Part shown: piece after piece, positions 10,899 to 20,237 of the stretch
Numbering within the stretch: position 1 is the first letter of the stretch
How the letters are laid out: each line of letters begins with the position of its first letter
Assembly: GCA_017962145.1 (NCBI GenBank)
Contig: JAGCVX010000005.1
Coordinates: 124,001 to 188,000, forward strand
DNA from: Clostridiales bacterium
GTDB taxonomy: Bacteria; Bacillota; Clostridia; Saccharofermentanales; Saccharofermentanaceae
Direction of reading: 5' to 3'
Length of the DNA stretch: 64,000 nucleotides
The notes under the pieces: generated by a model
Databases searched by the model: none
Seen by the model: the letters and a program-made list of their open reading frames with translations, nothing else
What the model was told of the DNA's origin: nothing
Program-made: the position numbers and the translations under genes

Positions 10899-11462
10899 AT
10901 GCTGGAACGTCAACTGGTTGAACAGTGCTCCCCTACTCTTGCCGGGATCAAGACCGGAAGTCTTTTTACGCTTCATCACATTCAACCCGAATGCATAAAA
11001 CACGAGGTCCAAAGACTGAACCGTCTCTTGTATGGCAAGGGACTTCTGCTCGTCCCGCTTAAGTCAACTTCTCGATATACCCTGCTTTATCTATATCGTC
11101 CTTATCTTCTTGCAAAAGACCTGGGCAGTGTTAAGTCTCAGGCGCTGCTTAAAAAGTTCGGCTATTCCAGTTCCCTTCCTTCTTCTTGTCTTGTGAGACT
11201 GATCCGAAGGCTGAAAGAATCAGACGGATTTCCTCACGAGATCGGTCTTTTCCTGGGATATCCCCCGGAAGATGTCCAGGGCTTTATAAAAAACCCGCAT
11301 TGTCCCAGCCGCTGTCGTTCCTGCGGCGGAGGATGCTGGAAAGTCTATCACGACCCGAAGCAGGCGCAGGCGCTTTTCAAGCAGTATGCACGTTGTACGA
11401 AAACATACAAAAAGCGTCTCCTCGAAGGCGCTTCTTTTGAGAAACTGGTCGTAGCTGTTTAG
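10899..11462 (+). CDS. DUF3793-family protein
   Basis: 187 residues, resembling the DUF3793 family, which is common in clostridia and often found next to flavodoxin genes; its biochemical function is not known to me. Visible features are GHEIGLFLGYPPEDV-like text (PHEIGLFLGYPPEDVQGFI) and a cysteine-rich segment CPSRCRSCGGGCWKVYHD near residues 134-150. The start at 10899 has AAAGGA 8 bp upstream; the in-frame ATG at 10851 coincides with the promoter start and would be leaderless. The gene lies 56 bp upstream of the flavodoxin and shares its operator-controlled promoter. A role in iron- or redox-dependent adaptation is inferred from the partner only. Confidence 0.75.
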   Translation: MLERQLVEQCSPTLAGIKTGSLFTLHHIQPECIKHEVQRLNRLLYGKGLLLVPLKSTSRYTLLYLYRPYLLAKDLGSVKSQALLKKFGYSSSLPSSCLVRLIRRLKESDGFPHEIGLFLGYPPEDVQGFIKNPHCPSRCRSCGGGCWKVYHDPKQAQALFKQYARCTKTYKKRLLEGASFEKLVVAV

Positions 11463-11469
11463 ACAGTTC

Positions 11470-11485
11470 CCCGAAAGCTTTCGGG
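11470..11485 (+). other. Intercistronic hairpin
   Basis: CCCGAAAGCTTTCGGG, a perfect palindrome between the DUF3793 gene and the flavodoxin gene with an outer ACAG/CTGT pair. There is no U-tract, so it is more likely an mRNA-processing or stability element than a terminator. Confidence 0.45.
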
Positions 11486-11518
11486 TCTGTGAATAAATAA
11501 CTTAGAAAGGAATTGATT

Positions 11519-11950
11519 ATGAGCAAAATCGCTATTGTGTACTGGAGTGGTACAGGCAATACTGAATCCATGGCGGATGCGGTCGAGTCCGGCGCAAAAG
11601 AAGCCGGTTCGGAAGTATCGCGGTTTACCGCTTCCCAGTTCAATCCGGAACAGGTCAGCGAGTATGACGCGATCGCTTTCGGCTGCCCGGCTATGGGGGC
11701 CGAAGTACTGGAGGAATCGGAATTTGATCCGATGTTCACCGAGCTGGAAAACTCCGGAGTCCTCTCCGGCAAAAAAGTCGGACTCTTCGGTTCTTACGGT
11801 TGGGGCGACGGCGAATGGATGCGCAACTGGGAAGAGCGCTGTAAAAACGCAGGTGCAGCTCTCGTCTGTGAAGGCGTGATCTGTAACGAATCGCCCGATG
11901 ACGAGGCCAATGCGAACTGCAGAAAGCTTGGAGCAGATCTCTCTATCTGA
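11519..11950 (+). CDS. Flavodoxin
   Basis: 143 residues, the size of short-chain flavodoxins. The FMN phosphate loop SGTGNTE is at residues ~11-17 (YWSGTGNTESMADAV), the second flavin loop includes FGCPAMGAE, and the GLFGSYGWGDGEWM block is diagnostic. Flavodoxins are low-potential one-electron carriers that replace ferredoxin when iron is scarce. The operator-controlled promoter upstream fits conditional expression, but which metal or signal is used is not shown. The ATG at 11519 has AGAAAGG 8 bp upstream; a TTG two codons earlier is rejected. Confidence 0.93.
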   Translation: MSKIAIVYWSGTGNTESMADAVESGAKEAGSEVSRFTASQFNPEQVSEYDAIAFGCPAMGAEVLEESEFDPMFTELENSGVLSGKKVGLFGSYGWGDGEWMRNWEERCKNAGAALVCEGVICNESPDDEANANCRKLGADLSI

Positions 11951-11983
11951 TCACATAATTACACACTTTCACTTCTTGTAAAG

Positions 11984-12016
11984 GAAAACGGAGAATACCC
12001 TTCTCCGTTTTCTTAT
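11984..12016. terminator. Terminator after flavodoxin
   Basis: GAAAACGGAGAA (11984-11995) pairs perfectly with TTCTCCGTTTTC (12001-12012) around a TACCC loop, followed by TTATTTG. The symmetry lets it also serve the convergent amidase gene. Confidence 0.85.
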
Positions 12017-12027
12017 TTGCATCCATA

Positions 12028-13296
12028 TCAATATCGGATGATCCTTTCGATGGAAAGCGCGGCGGAGTAAAGTCTCTTCTCATCCGGTCCATACATCATC
12101 AGGCACTGCCGGATCCCGTTTGCGTTTTTTTCACTTCCTGCGATCGTAACAGCAGGAAATCCGCACAGATGCGAAACATTTGTCGGACCGGTAATGATCA
12201 CGGCATCTATATCTTCGATCTCGCTTCTTACTTTTTCGATGCGTCCTTTACGGTAACGCAAAGCCTCGAGATATTCCTCTCCCAAAAGGCCGCCGGGCGT
12301 CTCATCCAGTGCGCCGCGCAGATAATCGATCCCGTATTTCATCATGGTATCCGGGTTATCTTCATAGTATTCCACGATCTCGGAAAGTGTCTTTCTAGAA
12401 GCGGTGGAAGTACGCAGATACGCTTCTAAAAGCGGCTTAAACTCCCACTTCATGATAGTCTTCAGCGCCGGTTCTTTTTCCTGTACGATATCTTTAAAAG
12501 ATGCGCACAGGCTCTTCAGCGTATCGATCGTTTTTTCAATATACACTTTCATATCGGGTTCCACGCTATCCCAGTTTGCGCGATTCACCGCGATCTTCAG
12601 ACGGTCATAAGGTGTCGGCTTCAGATCCGGGAAAGGTTCATCGCGCATCGCGCGATACATACGAAGCGCATCGAGCATGTTTTCTGCCATCGGGCCGGGG
12701 CTGTCCAGCGTTTTCGAGATCGGAACGATCCCTTCCTGGGAAAGCATCCCGACAGGCGGCTTGATCCCGCATATACCATTTAACATCGCGCATCCGATGA
12801 TCGAAAACGAAGTATCGGTGCCGACCGCCATAGAAACGATCCCGCTGCTCACCGCGACCCCGGAACCGCTGGAAGATCCGCCGGGTGTTGCGCTTTCACT
12901 GATCGCATGGATGACCTGTCCGCCTCGGGAACTGTATCCGCCGGGCATCTTGGAAGAAACATAATTGGCAAACTCGGTCATATTCGACTTACCGAGGATC
13001 ACGGCTCCATGGCGTCTCAGGTTCCGGATGACCGGCGCGTCGGAAAGAGCCAGATTGTCAGAAAGCGCAAGGCTTCCCGCCGTGGTGTGAAGGCCTTTGA
13101 CATCGATATTATCTTTTACCAGGATCGGCACGCCGCGAAGAAGAAGTTCACCGGGCATGCCACTGGCCTCAGACGGTTTTCTTCCCTGAAAGTTCGCTTC
13201 TTCCAGGGCAAATTCATTTAGTTCCGCGATGCAGTTCAGTGCATCCGCGCCGCCGAGTCTCTCCGCTTGCCGCAAAGCTTTCTGTGTCCGATGCAT
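12028..13296 (-). CDS. Amidase signature family protein
   Basis: 422 residues. The amidase signature is seen as PILVKDNID (catalytic Lys), PGGSSSGSGVAVSSG (cis-Ser region) and GTDTSFSIIGCA, where the second serine stands at the nucleophile position. Enzymes of this family hydrolyse amides; GatA of the tRNA amidotransferase is one branch. No gatB or gatC is adjacent and several GatA landmarks are missing, so a stand-alone amidase of unknown substrate is preferred. It is cytoplasmic, with no signal peptide. It is followed by a terminator shared with the flavodoxin gene and preceded by a HAD hydrolase on the same strand, 50 bp away. Confidence 0.85.
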   Translation of the reverse strand: MHRTQKALRQAERLGGADALNCIAELNEFALEEANFQGRKPSEASGMPGELLLRGVPILVKDNIDVKGLHTTAGSLALSDNLALSDAPVIRNLRRHGAVILGKSNMTEFANYVSSKMPGGYSSRGGQVIHAISESATPGGSSSGSGVAVSSGIVSMAVGTDTSFSIIGCAMLNGICGIKPPVGMLSQEGIVPISKTLDSPGPMAENMLDALRMYRAMRDEPFPDLKPTPYDRLKIAVNRANWDSVEPDMKVYIEKTIDTLKSLCASFKDIVQEKEPALKTIMKWEFKPLLEAYLRTSTASRKTLSEIVEYYEDNPDTMMKYGIDYLRGALDETPGGLLGEEYLEALRYRKGRIEKVRSEIEDIDAVIITGPTNVSHLCGFPAVTIAGSEKNANGIRQCLMMYGPDEKRLYSAALSIERIIRY

Positions 13297-13346
13297 GCTT
13301 CTTCCCTCTCTTTAAGGATGTCTATCTTTACTTTAGAAGACTTATT

Positions 13347-14012
13347 TCACATAGTCAAAAAGATCTCCCGGCTTTTCGAGGCCTTCGTACTGATCGAAGA
13401 TCTTCGGTACGGTACGGTTGTTTTCCGAAGGTACCACTTCTCCTGAAGCGGCTTCATGCCGATTTCTTCTGCCGCCTCAAGTTCGTGACTTCCGCCATCA
13501 CCGACATACAGACATTCGGATGCTTCTAAACCGAGTTTTGAAAGTGTTCTTTTATAGATCTCCGGGTCCGGTTTTTTCACACCCTGCTCATAGGAAAGCA
13601 TGAGTACGTCGAAATAAGGTGCCAGCGCGCTTTCCCGGATGATCGGCGCTTCTTCACTAAAACAGTTACTGATCAGTGCGATCTTGATCCCGCGCTTTCT
13701 TAATCCGCGCAGCATCGAAAGGACTTCGTCATCAAAGGTAGTAAATACTTTCTTTTTACATGAAACACGTTTATCGACGATCTTCTTAAAAAGCTCGTCC
13801 GAGTAGATATGATTCGCTTTGAGGATATTGCGCATCGTGTCATCGAAAGTAAGCTTTCCGATCGTCCGGTCATCGTCTGTCGTATCCCAGATCTCCCGGA
13901 ACTTCTTTTCTGTGATCCCCATATCTTCCGCGATATTCTCACCGAAATAAAATCCGGAACGGTAATGGGTCACCAGGGTTTCAAACATATCAAACACAAC
14001 AGCTTTAATCAT
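13347..14012 (-). CDS. HAD-superfamily hydrolase
   Basis: 221 residues. All four HAD motifs are visible: VVFDMFETLV (motif I, Asp8 nucleophile), LISNCF (II), the lysine in GVKKPDPEIY (III) and YVGDGGSHELEAA (IV). The second motif I aspartate is replaced (DMF), as in some dehalogenase-like HADs, so the reaction is uncertain between phosphatase and other activity. A helical cap lies between motifs I and II. The last ~25 residues (YLRKTTVPYRRSS and onward) are basic and not part of the core fold. It may be co-transcribed with the amidase. Confidence 0.83.
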   Translation of the reverse strand: MIKAVVFDMFETLVTHYRSGFYFGENIAEDMGITEKKFREIWDTTDDDRTIGKLTFDDTMRNILKANHIYSDELFKKIVDKRVSCKKKVFTTFDDEVLSMLRGLRKRGIKIALISNCFSEEAPIIRESALAPYFDVLMLSYEQGVKKPDPEIYKRTLSKLGLEASECLYVGDGGSHELEAAEEIGMKPLQEKWYLRKTTVPYRRSSISTKASKSREIFLTM

Positions 14013-14132
14013 ATTTCTTACCTCACGAGAATATAGTAGCGCAAATTCTTCTCCCGCGACAATTCATTTGCCGTAGTTTTTCTAAACTTATAGTATAAAC
14101 GTTAAAAAGCGAACATGTTCTTTAGATTGTTC

Positions 14133-14161
14133 TTGACGGTCATGTGACCGTGTGTTACTAT
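14133..14161 (+). promoter_or_regulatory. Promoter with embedded palindrome, upstream of the papain-like lipoprotein
   Basis: TTGACG (14133-14138), a 17-bp spacer, TACTAT (14156-14161). The palindrome CGGTCA-TG-TGACCG (14137-14150) overlaps the -35 and spacer, as expected for a repressor site. A second palindrome GAACATGTTC lies upstream at 14111-14120. The leader to the gene is ~125 nt, with no structure I recognise. Confidence 0.6.
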
Positions 14162-14291
14162 GACAACAACCTCAAGCGAAGCATTTTGAACAAGGCCGGT
14201 TCAAAAATTCATATCTGAAACAGTACCGTCAGTATATGTTTTACCTTTACCGCTTGTGCTACCATGTTGAAAACAAAAAAGGAGCGTCTTT

Positions 14292-15728
14292 ATGAAACAC
14301 AATCTGATCTCCAAAAAACTTCAGGCACTTCTGGCCTTCTCTCTTGTGATCTCGATGCTTTTGGTCCCGGGATGCAAGAAAAAAGATACCAGCGGTCAGG
14401 GCACACCGGAAAGCACAGTCGCACCGGCCAAGAGCGTGGACGAGATCTTCGCTAAAGGCGACAAAGACTACTATGTTCCTTTCCAGAACCCGGATCACAG
14501 TTACTGCACCATTAACGATGGATACGGAACACCTGTCCGTGAGCAGGGTACCGGCGGATGCTTTGCTTATGCTGCCGTATCATCCATGCAGTCCAACTAC
14601 TTGAAAAAGCATGGCGAACTGATCGACCTCAACCCCATCGACCTGCTCAACCGCATCTATACGGTCGTGGAAGATGTCGAAAATGCAGATCCGAAGACAT
14701 TTACTGAAGAGAAATACTATGTTTCCGGAGCGGCAGCAGGCGACCTCGGCGGTGACGTAACACGCGTGGCAGGTGTGCTTTGCGCAGACCCGCTGAACGG
14801 ATACCTTCTTGTCGAGTCCAACCAGATCATCGATCCTACTTTAGACGAGATCAAGGAGTGGATCCGTGAATACGGCGCATGCACGATCGTAGTCAACTAT
14901 AAAAAGGCAAGCAAGGAAATCCACGGATACCGCACGCAGAATTACTCCGGAACGGATACGGATCACGTTGCGACGATCGTCGGCTGGGACGATGATTTCC
15001 CGGCGGATTGTTTCCTGACTCCGGCATCCCAAAACGGCGCATGGCTCGTTCAGAATTCCTTCGGTACTCTTTACGGAAACTGCGGCTACTACTGGATCTC
15101 CTACGATCAGAAGATCGAGTTTATGCAGAATTGCGAAGTCAGTAACGAATACTCTTCGGCGATCACTTACGGTAGATTTCCGGTCACCTCTGTCTGTGCA
15201 CCGGAAGGAATCGAAAAGATAAAAGCAGGCGCCGCCTCTGAAGATTTCACTGACGAAGAGATCTGCAGCTGGGGCGATGCTTCCGTAGCTTCCGTGTATT
15301 CGAAAAAGGGAGATATTGCCGCGATCGGTTTTTGGACGACATTACTCGGCCAGACCTACACCATCGAGATTCGTGACGGCGAATTCGGAGAAGTCCTTTC
15401 GACAAAGAGCGGATCCTTTGACACCCTCGGGTATCACACAGTCGAGCTGGATGCACCTGTTTCAGTAAAGAAATTCACGGTAGTATTAACCATGAGCGGA
15501 CTCGTAAGCTGTGAAGGCATATCCAACGAAAGGACAGTCTCGACGTTTGCGGGCCGTGTTCCCTGCCATTACGAAGCCAAAACCGAAAAAGGACATTCTT
15601 ATTTCATGTTCAACGGCGAATGGGTCGATATCACCGACCCCGACTTCTTTGATATGCTCGGACTTCGCGGAGTCGAAGGAGTTACCGATGAATGCGGAGA
15701 CCCGTGCATCACGGTACTTTTCAAGTAA
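14292..15728 (+). CDS. Papain-like (C1) cysteine peptidase lipoprotein
   Basis: 478 residues. The N-terminus is a lipoprotein signal with lipobox LVPGC, so the mature protein is anchored outside the membrane. The C1 catalytic set is present: Gln and Cys in PVREQGTGGCFAYAA (Cys about 90), His in TDHVATIVGWDDDF (about 224) and Asn in WLVQNSFGTLYGNCGYYW (about 255). The C-terminal ~180 residues look like a beta-rich lectin-like domain (IGFWTTLLGQTYTIEI) often found behind C1 domains in clostridia. A role in surface protein or peptide degradation is likely. GGAGCG lies 7 bp before the ATG. It is monocistronic, with its own promoter and a strong terminator. Confidence 0.88.
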   Translation: MKHNLISKKLQALLAFSLVISMLLVPGCKKKDTSGQGTPESTVAPAKSVDEIFAKGDKDYYVPFQNPDHSYCTINDGYGTPVREQGTGGCFAYAAVSSMQSNYLKKHGELIDLNPIDLLNRIYTVVEDVENADPKTFTEEKYYVSGAAAGDLGGDVTRVAGVLCADPLNGYLLVESNQIIDPTLDEIKEWIREYGACTIVVNYKKASKEIHGYRTQNYSGTDTDHVATIVGWDDDFPADCFLTPASQNGAWLVQNSFGTLYGNCGYYWISYDQKIEFMQNCEVSNEYSSAITYGRFPVTSVCAPEGIEKIKAGAASEDFTDEEICSWGDASVASVYSKKGDIAAIGFWTTLLGQTYTIEIRDGEFGEVLSTKSGSFDTLGYHTVELDAPVSVKKFTVVLTMSGLVSCEGISNERTVSTFAGRVPCHYEAKTEKGHSYFMFNGEWVDITDPDFFDMLGLRGVEGVTDECGDPCITVLFK

Positions 15729-15757
15729 GCCAGAAACGAAAACCTCTTCCTAGAAAA

Positions 15758-15798
15758 AAGAAATGGAGTGAATTTCTTCACTCCATTTCTTTATTTTT
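15758..15798. terminator. Terminator after the papain-like lipoprotein
   Basis: AGAAATGGAGTGAA pairs perfectly with TTCACTCCATTTCT around a 4-nt loop, followed by TTATTTTT. It also covers the end of the convergent zinc-ribbon gene. Confidence 0.88.
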
Positions 15799-16453
15799 CC
15801 AGTTCATCTTTTGCAAGAAAGACTTCCTTTTGGAATTCCCGAATCTTCGCAAGTCCGTAAAAACGAAGCGGAATCGTCAGAACACCGGCAGAATCACCTG
15901 GATTGCCTCCGCCGCTTGCATACTCGATCTTAAGATAACTTTTCTTCTTATAGATCCAGATGCAGAAAAAGACTGCAGCGAGTGTTAAGGGAATCATAAG
16001 ATATGGTATAACTTCTCGCGTATCTTCAAAAGTCATCACTTCCGACAGCCACAAGAAAACCACCGCAAAAAAAGCCAGAGCGGACAAAAGTCCAAGAACG
16101 AACCAGTTCCACGGATTCTGATGAACGATCGTCATCGCGGAAATATCTTCCAGATTGATTCTCGCCTCGACTGTCTTTTTAGAAAACAGATTGAAATCAC
16201 GATGGCTGACATATACGCGTCTATTCGAGATCAATGCATCGTCTTTGATGATATCGTTTCCGGCGATAATATTTGCGATGTAGCCATTTCTTAGTGAATA
16301 TCTGGCTCTTTCTTCATCCTGAATCAGTCTGGGATCCGAACCGGCAGACGGCACTTCCGGCTGCGTGATATCCACCAGTTTCTTTCCACATTCACCACAG
16401 AAATCTGAACCGTCGATACCCTGACGACCGCAATTAGGACATATCTTTTTCAT
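15791..16453 (-). CDS. Zinc-ribbon membrane protein of unknown function
   Basis: 220 residues. It starts with a zinc ribbon of CPNCG..FCGECGKK type (residues ~4-25), then a linker, a PH-like beta segment (ALISNRRVYVSHRDFNLFSKK..INLEDISAMTI) and two TM helices (WNWFVLGLLSALAFFAVVFL and YLMIPLTLAAVFFCIWIY), ending in a soluble part. The function is unknown; proteins with this plan are frequent in Firmicutes. The start at 16453 has GGGGGAGG 7 bp upstream. It is 51 bp behind the MgtA-type ATPase on the same strand and may be the last gene of that operon. Its 3' end overlaps the terminator of the convergent lipoprotein gene. Confidence 0.72.
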   Translation of the reverse strand: MKKICPNCGRQGIDGSDFCGECGKKLVDITQPEVPSAGSDPRLIQDEERARYSLRNGYIANIIAGNDIIKDDALISNRRVYVSHRDFNLFSKKTVEARINLEDISAMTIVHQNPWNWFVLGLLSALAFFAVVFLWLSEVMTFEDTREVIPYLMIPLTLAAVFFCIWIYKKKSYLKIEYASGGGNPGDSAGVLTIPLRFYGLAKIREFQKEVFLAKDELEK

Positions 16454-16504
16454 ACCCGAACCTCCCCCAAAATCTATCCTGACCTCATTATAGCACAAAG
16501 ATCT

Positions 16505-19132
16505 TTATACCCACTCTTTGCTGAAACGGATATAGACGGCTTTAAGGATCTGCGCGAGGATCATATAAGCCGCCATCAAAGCAACAAGCCAGATTCCGAA
16601 ATCCGGGATCATGACCGGAAGATCGAAAAGACCGGCGATCTTAGTAAAACCGATCAACAGCGTCACAAGAACGACTGCCAGCGTTGAGATCGTAAGCTGT
16701 ACAGATGCACGGTCCTTTATAAACGGAGCTTTCGGAGTACGCATCGTATGGATCACAAACGTCTGGGAGATGATTCCGAACATAAACCATCCGCACTGGA
16801 AGAATCCGGCCTGCGCAATCGAATTGAACCCTAAGATGTACCACATCACAAGGAAACACAGCACATCGAGAACAGTACTTAAAAGTCCGAAAATAATCAT
16901 GAACTTCTTAATCCCCGGGATATTCCACTTCTTCGGAAGAAGGATGCTTTCCTTTTCAACATGGTCGAAAGGCATACCAAGCTGGGCAAAGTCGTTCAGT
17001 ATATTCTGCACCAGAATATGGATCGGAAGAAGCGGCAGGAACGGAAGGAAGATACTGGCGATCAGTACAGAGAACATATTACCGAAATTGCCGCTGACAG
17101 ACATCTTCAGGTATTTGCTCATGTTGGCGAAAGTACGTCTTCCCTCGATGACACCTTCGTCAAGGACATTCAGATCCTTTTCCAGGAGGATAATGTCTGC
17201 CACTTCTTTAGCAATATCTACCGCCGTATCTACGGATATACCTACATCGGCCTGTTTCAGCGGAAGGCTGTCGTTGATGCCGTCACCCATATAGCCTACT
17301 GTATGGCCGTTCTCCTGAAATGCTTTGACCACACGCTGTTTCTGGTAAGGAGAAAGCTTTGAGAAGATCTGGCATTTCTCGCACGCTTCCTTCAGTTCTT
17401 CATCATTCATAGCTTCGACTTTCGCACCGGTCAGTGTATAATCCGTCGAGATACCGAGACGTCCGCAGATATTGATGGCCACGCCCTCGGAGTCACCCGT
17501 CAGAACGACCGTCTTTACACCGTTTTTCTTAAGAGCTGCCAAAGCGGATTCGGCAGAAGGCTTCGGCGGATCGAGAAAACCGACAAACCCGATCAGTACC
17601 ATATCAGACTCATCATCTACGCCGAATGTTTCGACATCATGGATCTCATTCTTCTGGGCAACCGCGATGACTCGGATACCCTCGAGGTTGTTCTCATATG
17701 CGATCTTCATCGCATTTTCCTTGAGTTCTTCAGATATCGGACGAACTTCTCCATCGATCTCGATAAAGCTGCAGATCGCAAGAATTTCTTCAACCGCTCC
17801 TTTTGTCACCAGTTGACGTTTGTCTTTTTTGTCGCGAAGCACAACACTCATGCGCCGGCGGGAAAAATCGAAAGGAATCTCATCCTCGCGGACATAGACT
17901 TCCTTAAGCGGGGAAAGATCTTCTTTCTCACCACGGTTAATGATCGCCACATCCATCAGATTCTTGAGGCCGGTCTGAAAATAGCTGTTCAGGAAAGCAT
18001 GCCGCAGAACACGCTTATCTTCTCTTCCCAGCACATCCATATACTTTTCAAGGACGATCTCGTCCTGGGTAAGCGTTCCCGTTTTATCGGTGCAGAGAAT
18101 ATCCATCTCACCGAAAGTCTGGATGGCACCGAGTCGCTTGACGATGGTTTCTTTCTTAGACATATTGACCGCGCCCTTGGCAAGAGACGACGTCATGATA
18201 ACAGGAAGCATCTCCGGCATAAGACCGACGGCAATGGTGATTCCGAACATCAGAGAATCCAGCCAGCTTCCTTTGGTAATGAAATTGGCAATGAAGATGA
18301 CCGGTACCATTACGACCATGAAAGAGATCAAAAGCTTACTGATCGAATCGATATTCTGTTCGAAACTGCTTTTGCTCTTATAAGTATTCAGGCTTTTCGC
18401 CATCGAACCGAAATATGTGTCATTTCCCGTCGTCAGGATGATCGCTTTGGCACTTCCGGACACGATATTACTTCCCATGAATCCGAGATTATTCAATTCT
18501 GAGATTTCCGAGCCCGTCGGATCCGGTCCGCCGAATTTTTCGACCGGATTACTCTCACCGGTCAACTGGGACTGGTCAATAAACAGGTCCTTTGTCTCGA
18601 TAAAACGCACATCACCGGGAAGCATGTCGCCGGATCCCAGCTTCACGATATCGCCAGGCACGACCTCTTCCATATCGATCTCCATAACACTTCCGTTACG
18701 GATCACATCGATCTTGTTGCTGATCATCTTCTGCAGTTTCTGTGCGGCGGAATTCGATTTTTCCGTCTGTACAAATGAAATCACAGAAGAAATCAGAACC
18801 ACAAATACCAGCATCAGGAATGTCGCCCAGCTGGGTTTGTCAGCAAGGATCACATCCGTTATCAATGTAACACCCGAAACGATAAGCAGTACGATATTAA
18901 ACGGATTGATAATGGCATCACGAATACGCATCGCAAGACCATTCGTTTTTCCGGTGTCAATGATATTCCTTCCATATTCCTCGAGACGGTCGCTGGCTTC
19001 CACCTGATTCAAACCATCTTCCGAAGACCCGAGCTTCTCATATAAAGCTTCATCGCTGATAGCACTAAGTGCCGCCAGTTCCTTTTCTACCTGAACTTTA
19101 CGTTCTTCGTTTTTTGCTTCAGACTTTTTCAT
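16505..19132 (-). CDS. mgtA: MgtA-type magnesium-translocating P-type ATPase
   Basis: 875 residues. The P-type ATPase landmarks are in order: TGES in QSQLTGESNPVEK (actuator), phosphorylation site CTDKTGTLT (about residue 347), FDFSRRRMSVVL, VTKGAVEEI (nucleotide domain), TGDSEGVA and MGDGINDSLPL (hinge). The M4 segment VGLMPEMLPVIMTSSLAKGA is characteristic of the P3B class that imports Mg2+. About ten TM helices are expected. The ATG at 19132 is preferred over 19138 because GGAGG directly abuts the latter. It lies 20 bp after the second of two paralogous two-TM proteins on the same strand, so the three appear co-transcribed. No Mg2+ riboswitch is visible directly upstream. Confidence 0.9.
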   Translation of the reverse strand: MKKSEAKNEERKVQVEKELAALSAISDEALYEKLGSSEDGLNQVEASDRLEEYGRNIIDTGKTNGLAMRIRDAIINPFNIVLLIVSGVTLITDVILADKPSWATFLMLVFVVLISSVISFVQTEKSNSAAQKLQKMISNKIDVIRNGSVMEIDMEEVVPGDIVKLGSGDMLPGDVRFIETKDLFIDQSQLTGESNPVEKFGGPDPTGSEISELNNLGFMGSNIVSGSAKAIILTTGNDTYFGSMAKSLNTYKSKSSFEQNIDSISKLLISFMVVMVPVIFIANFITKGSWLDSLMFGITIAVGLMPEMLPVIMTSSLAKGAVNMSKKETIVKRLGAIQTFGEMDILCTDKTGTLTQDEIVLEKYMDVLGREDKRVLRHAFLNSYFQTGLKNLMDVAIINRGEKEDLSPLKEVYVREDEIPFDFSRRRMSVVLRDKKDKRQLVTKGAVEEILAICSFIEIDGEVRPISEELKENAMKIAYENNLEGIRVIAVAQKNEIHDVETFGVDDESDMVLIGFVGFLDPPKPSAESALAALKKNGVKTVVLTGDSEGVAINICGRLGISTDYTLTGAKVEAMNDEELKEACEKCQIFSKLSPYQKQRVVKAFQENGHTVGYMGDGINDSLPLKQADVGISVDTAVDIAKEVADIILLEKDLNVLDEGVIEGRRTFANMSKYLKMSVSGNFGNMFSVLIASIFLPFLPLLPIHILVQNILNDFAQLGMPFDHVEKESILLPKKWNIPGIKKFMIIFGLLSTVLDVLCFLVMWYILGFNSIAQAGFFQCGWFMFGIISQTFVIHTMRTPKAPFIKDRASVQLTISTLAVVLVTLLIGFTKIAGLFDLPVMIPDFGIWLVALMAAYMILAQILKAVYIRFSKEWV

Positions 19133-19152
19133 TCCCATCCTCCAAAGATATA

Positions 19153-20226
19153 TTATTCTGAAATTTCTTCTGTTTTTGTCCCGGATGGCATACGATTCTC
19201 GATCAATGTACGCATCTGATCAAGATAGTCATTCGGACCTAAAGAAGTTTCGCTCTGATTGATCTGAAGCAGAAGTTCTTTTGCCAGTTCCTCAGAAATC
19301 GCTGCTTCGGAAGTAACTTCCGGTTTTTCCTTTTTCTCTTTCAAGAAAGCTTTTACACAGAAATAAAGAACGACCATGCAAACGATCCAAAAGCCCAGCG
19401 CGAACAGTGCATTTTCCAAGGTCCACGTACGCCACTGCTTCATCTGAGCCGAACCGTCTTCAAAGAAGATCTCCTTATAGATTACTTCCACTTTTTCCGT
19501 TTCCGCTTTTCGTTCCTTGTCGAGTTTTTCGTACGGATATTCGTCGATAAAGTAATACTGCAGTCCTATTTCGCTTTCACCTGAAGGTTCGGAACAAAGA
19601 TAGTACGTACATGTGGTAAAACGCAGGTCTTTATACCAGCCTTCATCTTTATTTTCTTCAATAAAAGAATTTGCCGCCTTTATCATCTCGCCATCATAGC
19701 TGTACTCATTTTCAGCGTTCACAACGAAGTATTCATCTCCCTGCCGAAGTGAACGTTCGCACATATATCGATATCCCTGCATGGAGTAAATGATCTGATT
19801 CTCCCAGATAAGATACTTATCTCCCGACGTGTCAGAGATTACAACGACAGGGACCGTCTGCGTGATATCGTAGTCCACAACGTCACCGGCCTCTTCAAAG
19901 ATCGGCTTAGTAAACGAAAGTGTTTCTACGTAGATTTCCTTCAGGTCTTCCACATTTGCCAGATCCTTGTATTTGTCTTCGATATAATAGCGCATATGAT
20001 ATGCTTCCGTGATTTCATCTTCATCATCGGTAAGCGGGAAATCTGTAAAAGAATATGCGGTAGTATACTTCTGAATTCGCTCGTAAAGCTTCTCATCGAG
20101 TTCTTTCGCGATGCGGTTTCTTGAAATGATCGCCGAAGCAGAAACGACAAAAGCACAGATCAGTAAAAGCATGAAACCGACCAGGAACATGATTTTTTTC
20201 ACGGCTGGGTTTTTCTTATTTTTCAT
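19153..20226 (-). CDS. Two-TM membrane protein, paralogous family (member B)
   Basis: 357 residues, function unknown. The plan is a short basic cytoplasmic N-terminus, TM1 (~12-34), the post-TM1 signature ISRNRIAKELDEKLYERI, an external domain of ~230 residues, FFEDGSAQMKQWRTWTL just before TM2 (ALFALGFWIVCMVVLYF), then a charged cytoplasmic tail ending with SETSLGPNDYLDQM. Four other proteins in this window share these marks (20238, 39999, 41163, 42271). The ATG at 20226 has AAGGA 8 bp upstream; the ATG at 20235 is too close. It starts 11 bp after member A stops and precedes the MgtA-type ATPase by 20 bp. It could be a sensor or an accessory subunit; no enzymatic domain is visible. Confidence 0.8.
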   Translation of the reverse strand: MKNKKNPAVKKIMFLVGFMLLLICAFVVSASAIISRNRIAKELDEKLYERIQKYTTAYSFTDFPLTDDEDEITEAYHMRYYIEDKYKDLANVEDLKEIYVETLSFTKPIFEEAGDVVDYDITQTVPVVVISDTSGDKYLIWENQIIYSMQGYRYMCERSLRQGDEYFVVNAENEYSYDGEMIKAANSFIEENKDEGWYKDLRFTTCTYYLCSEPSGESEIGLQYYFIDEYPYEKLDKERKAETEKVEVIYKEIFFEDGSAQMKQWRTWTLENALFALGFWIVCMVVLYFCVKAFLKEKKEKPEVTSEAAISEELAKELLLQINQSETSLGPNDYLDQMRTLIENRMPSGTKTEEISE

Positions 20227-20237
20227 GTGTTTCATCC

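Noticed and set aside
12028..13296. GatA subunit of the Asp/Glu-tRNA amidotransferase
   Set aside because: No gatC or gatB beside it, and the sequence around the nucleophile (GTDTSFSI) departs from the GatA form.
14111..14120. GAACATGTTC as a LexA box
   Set aside because: Gram-positive LexA sites need four bases between GAAC and GTTC; here there are only two.
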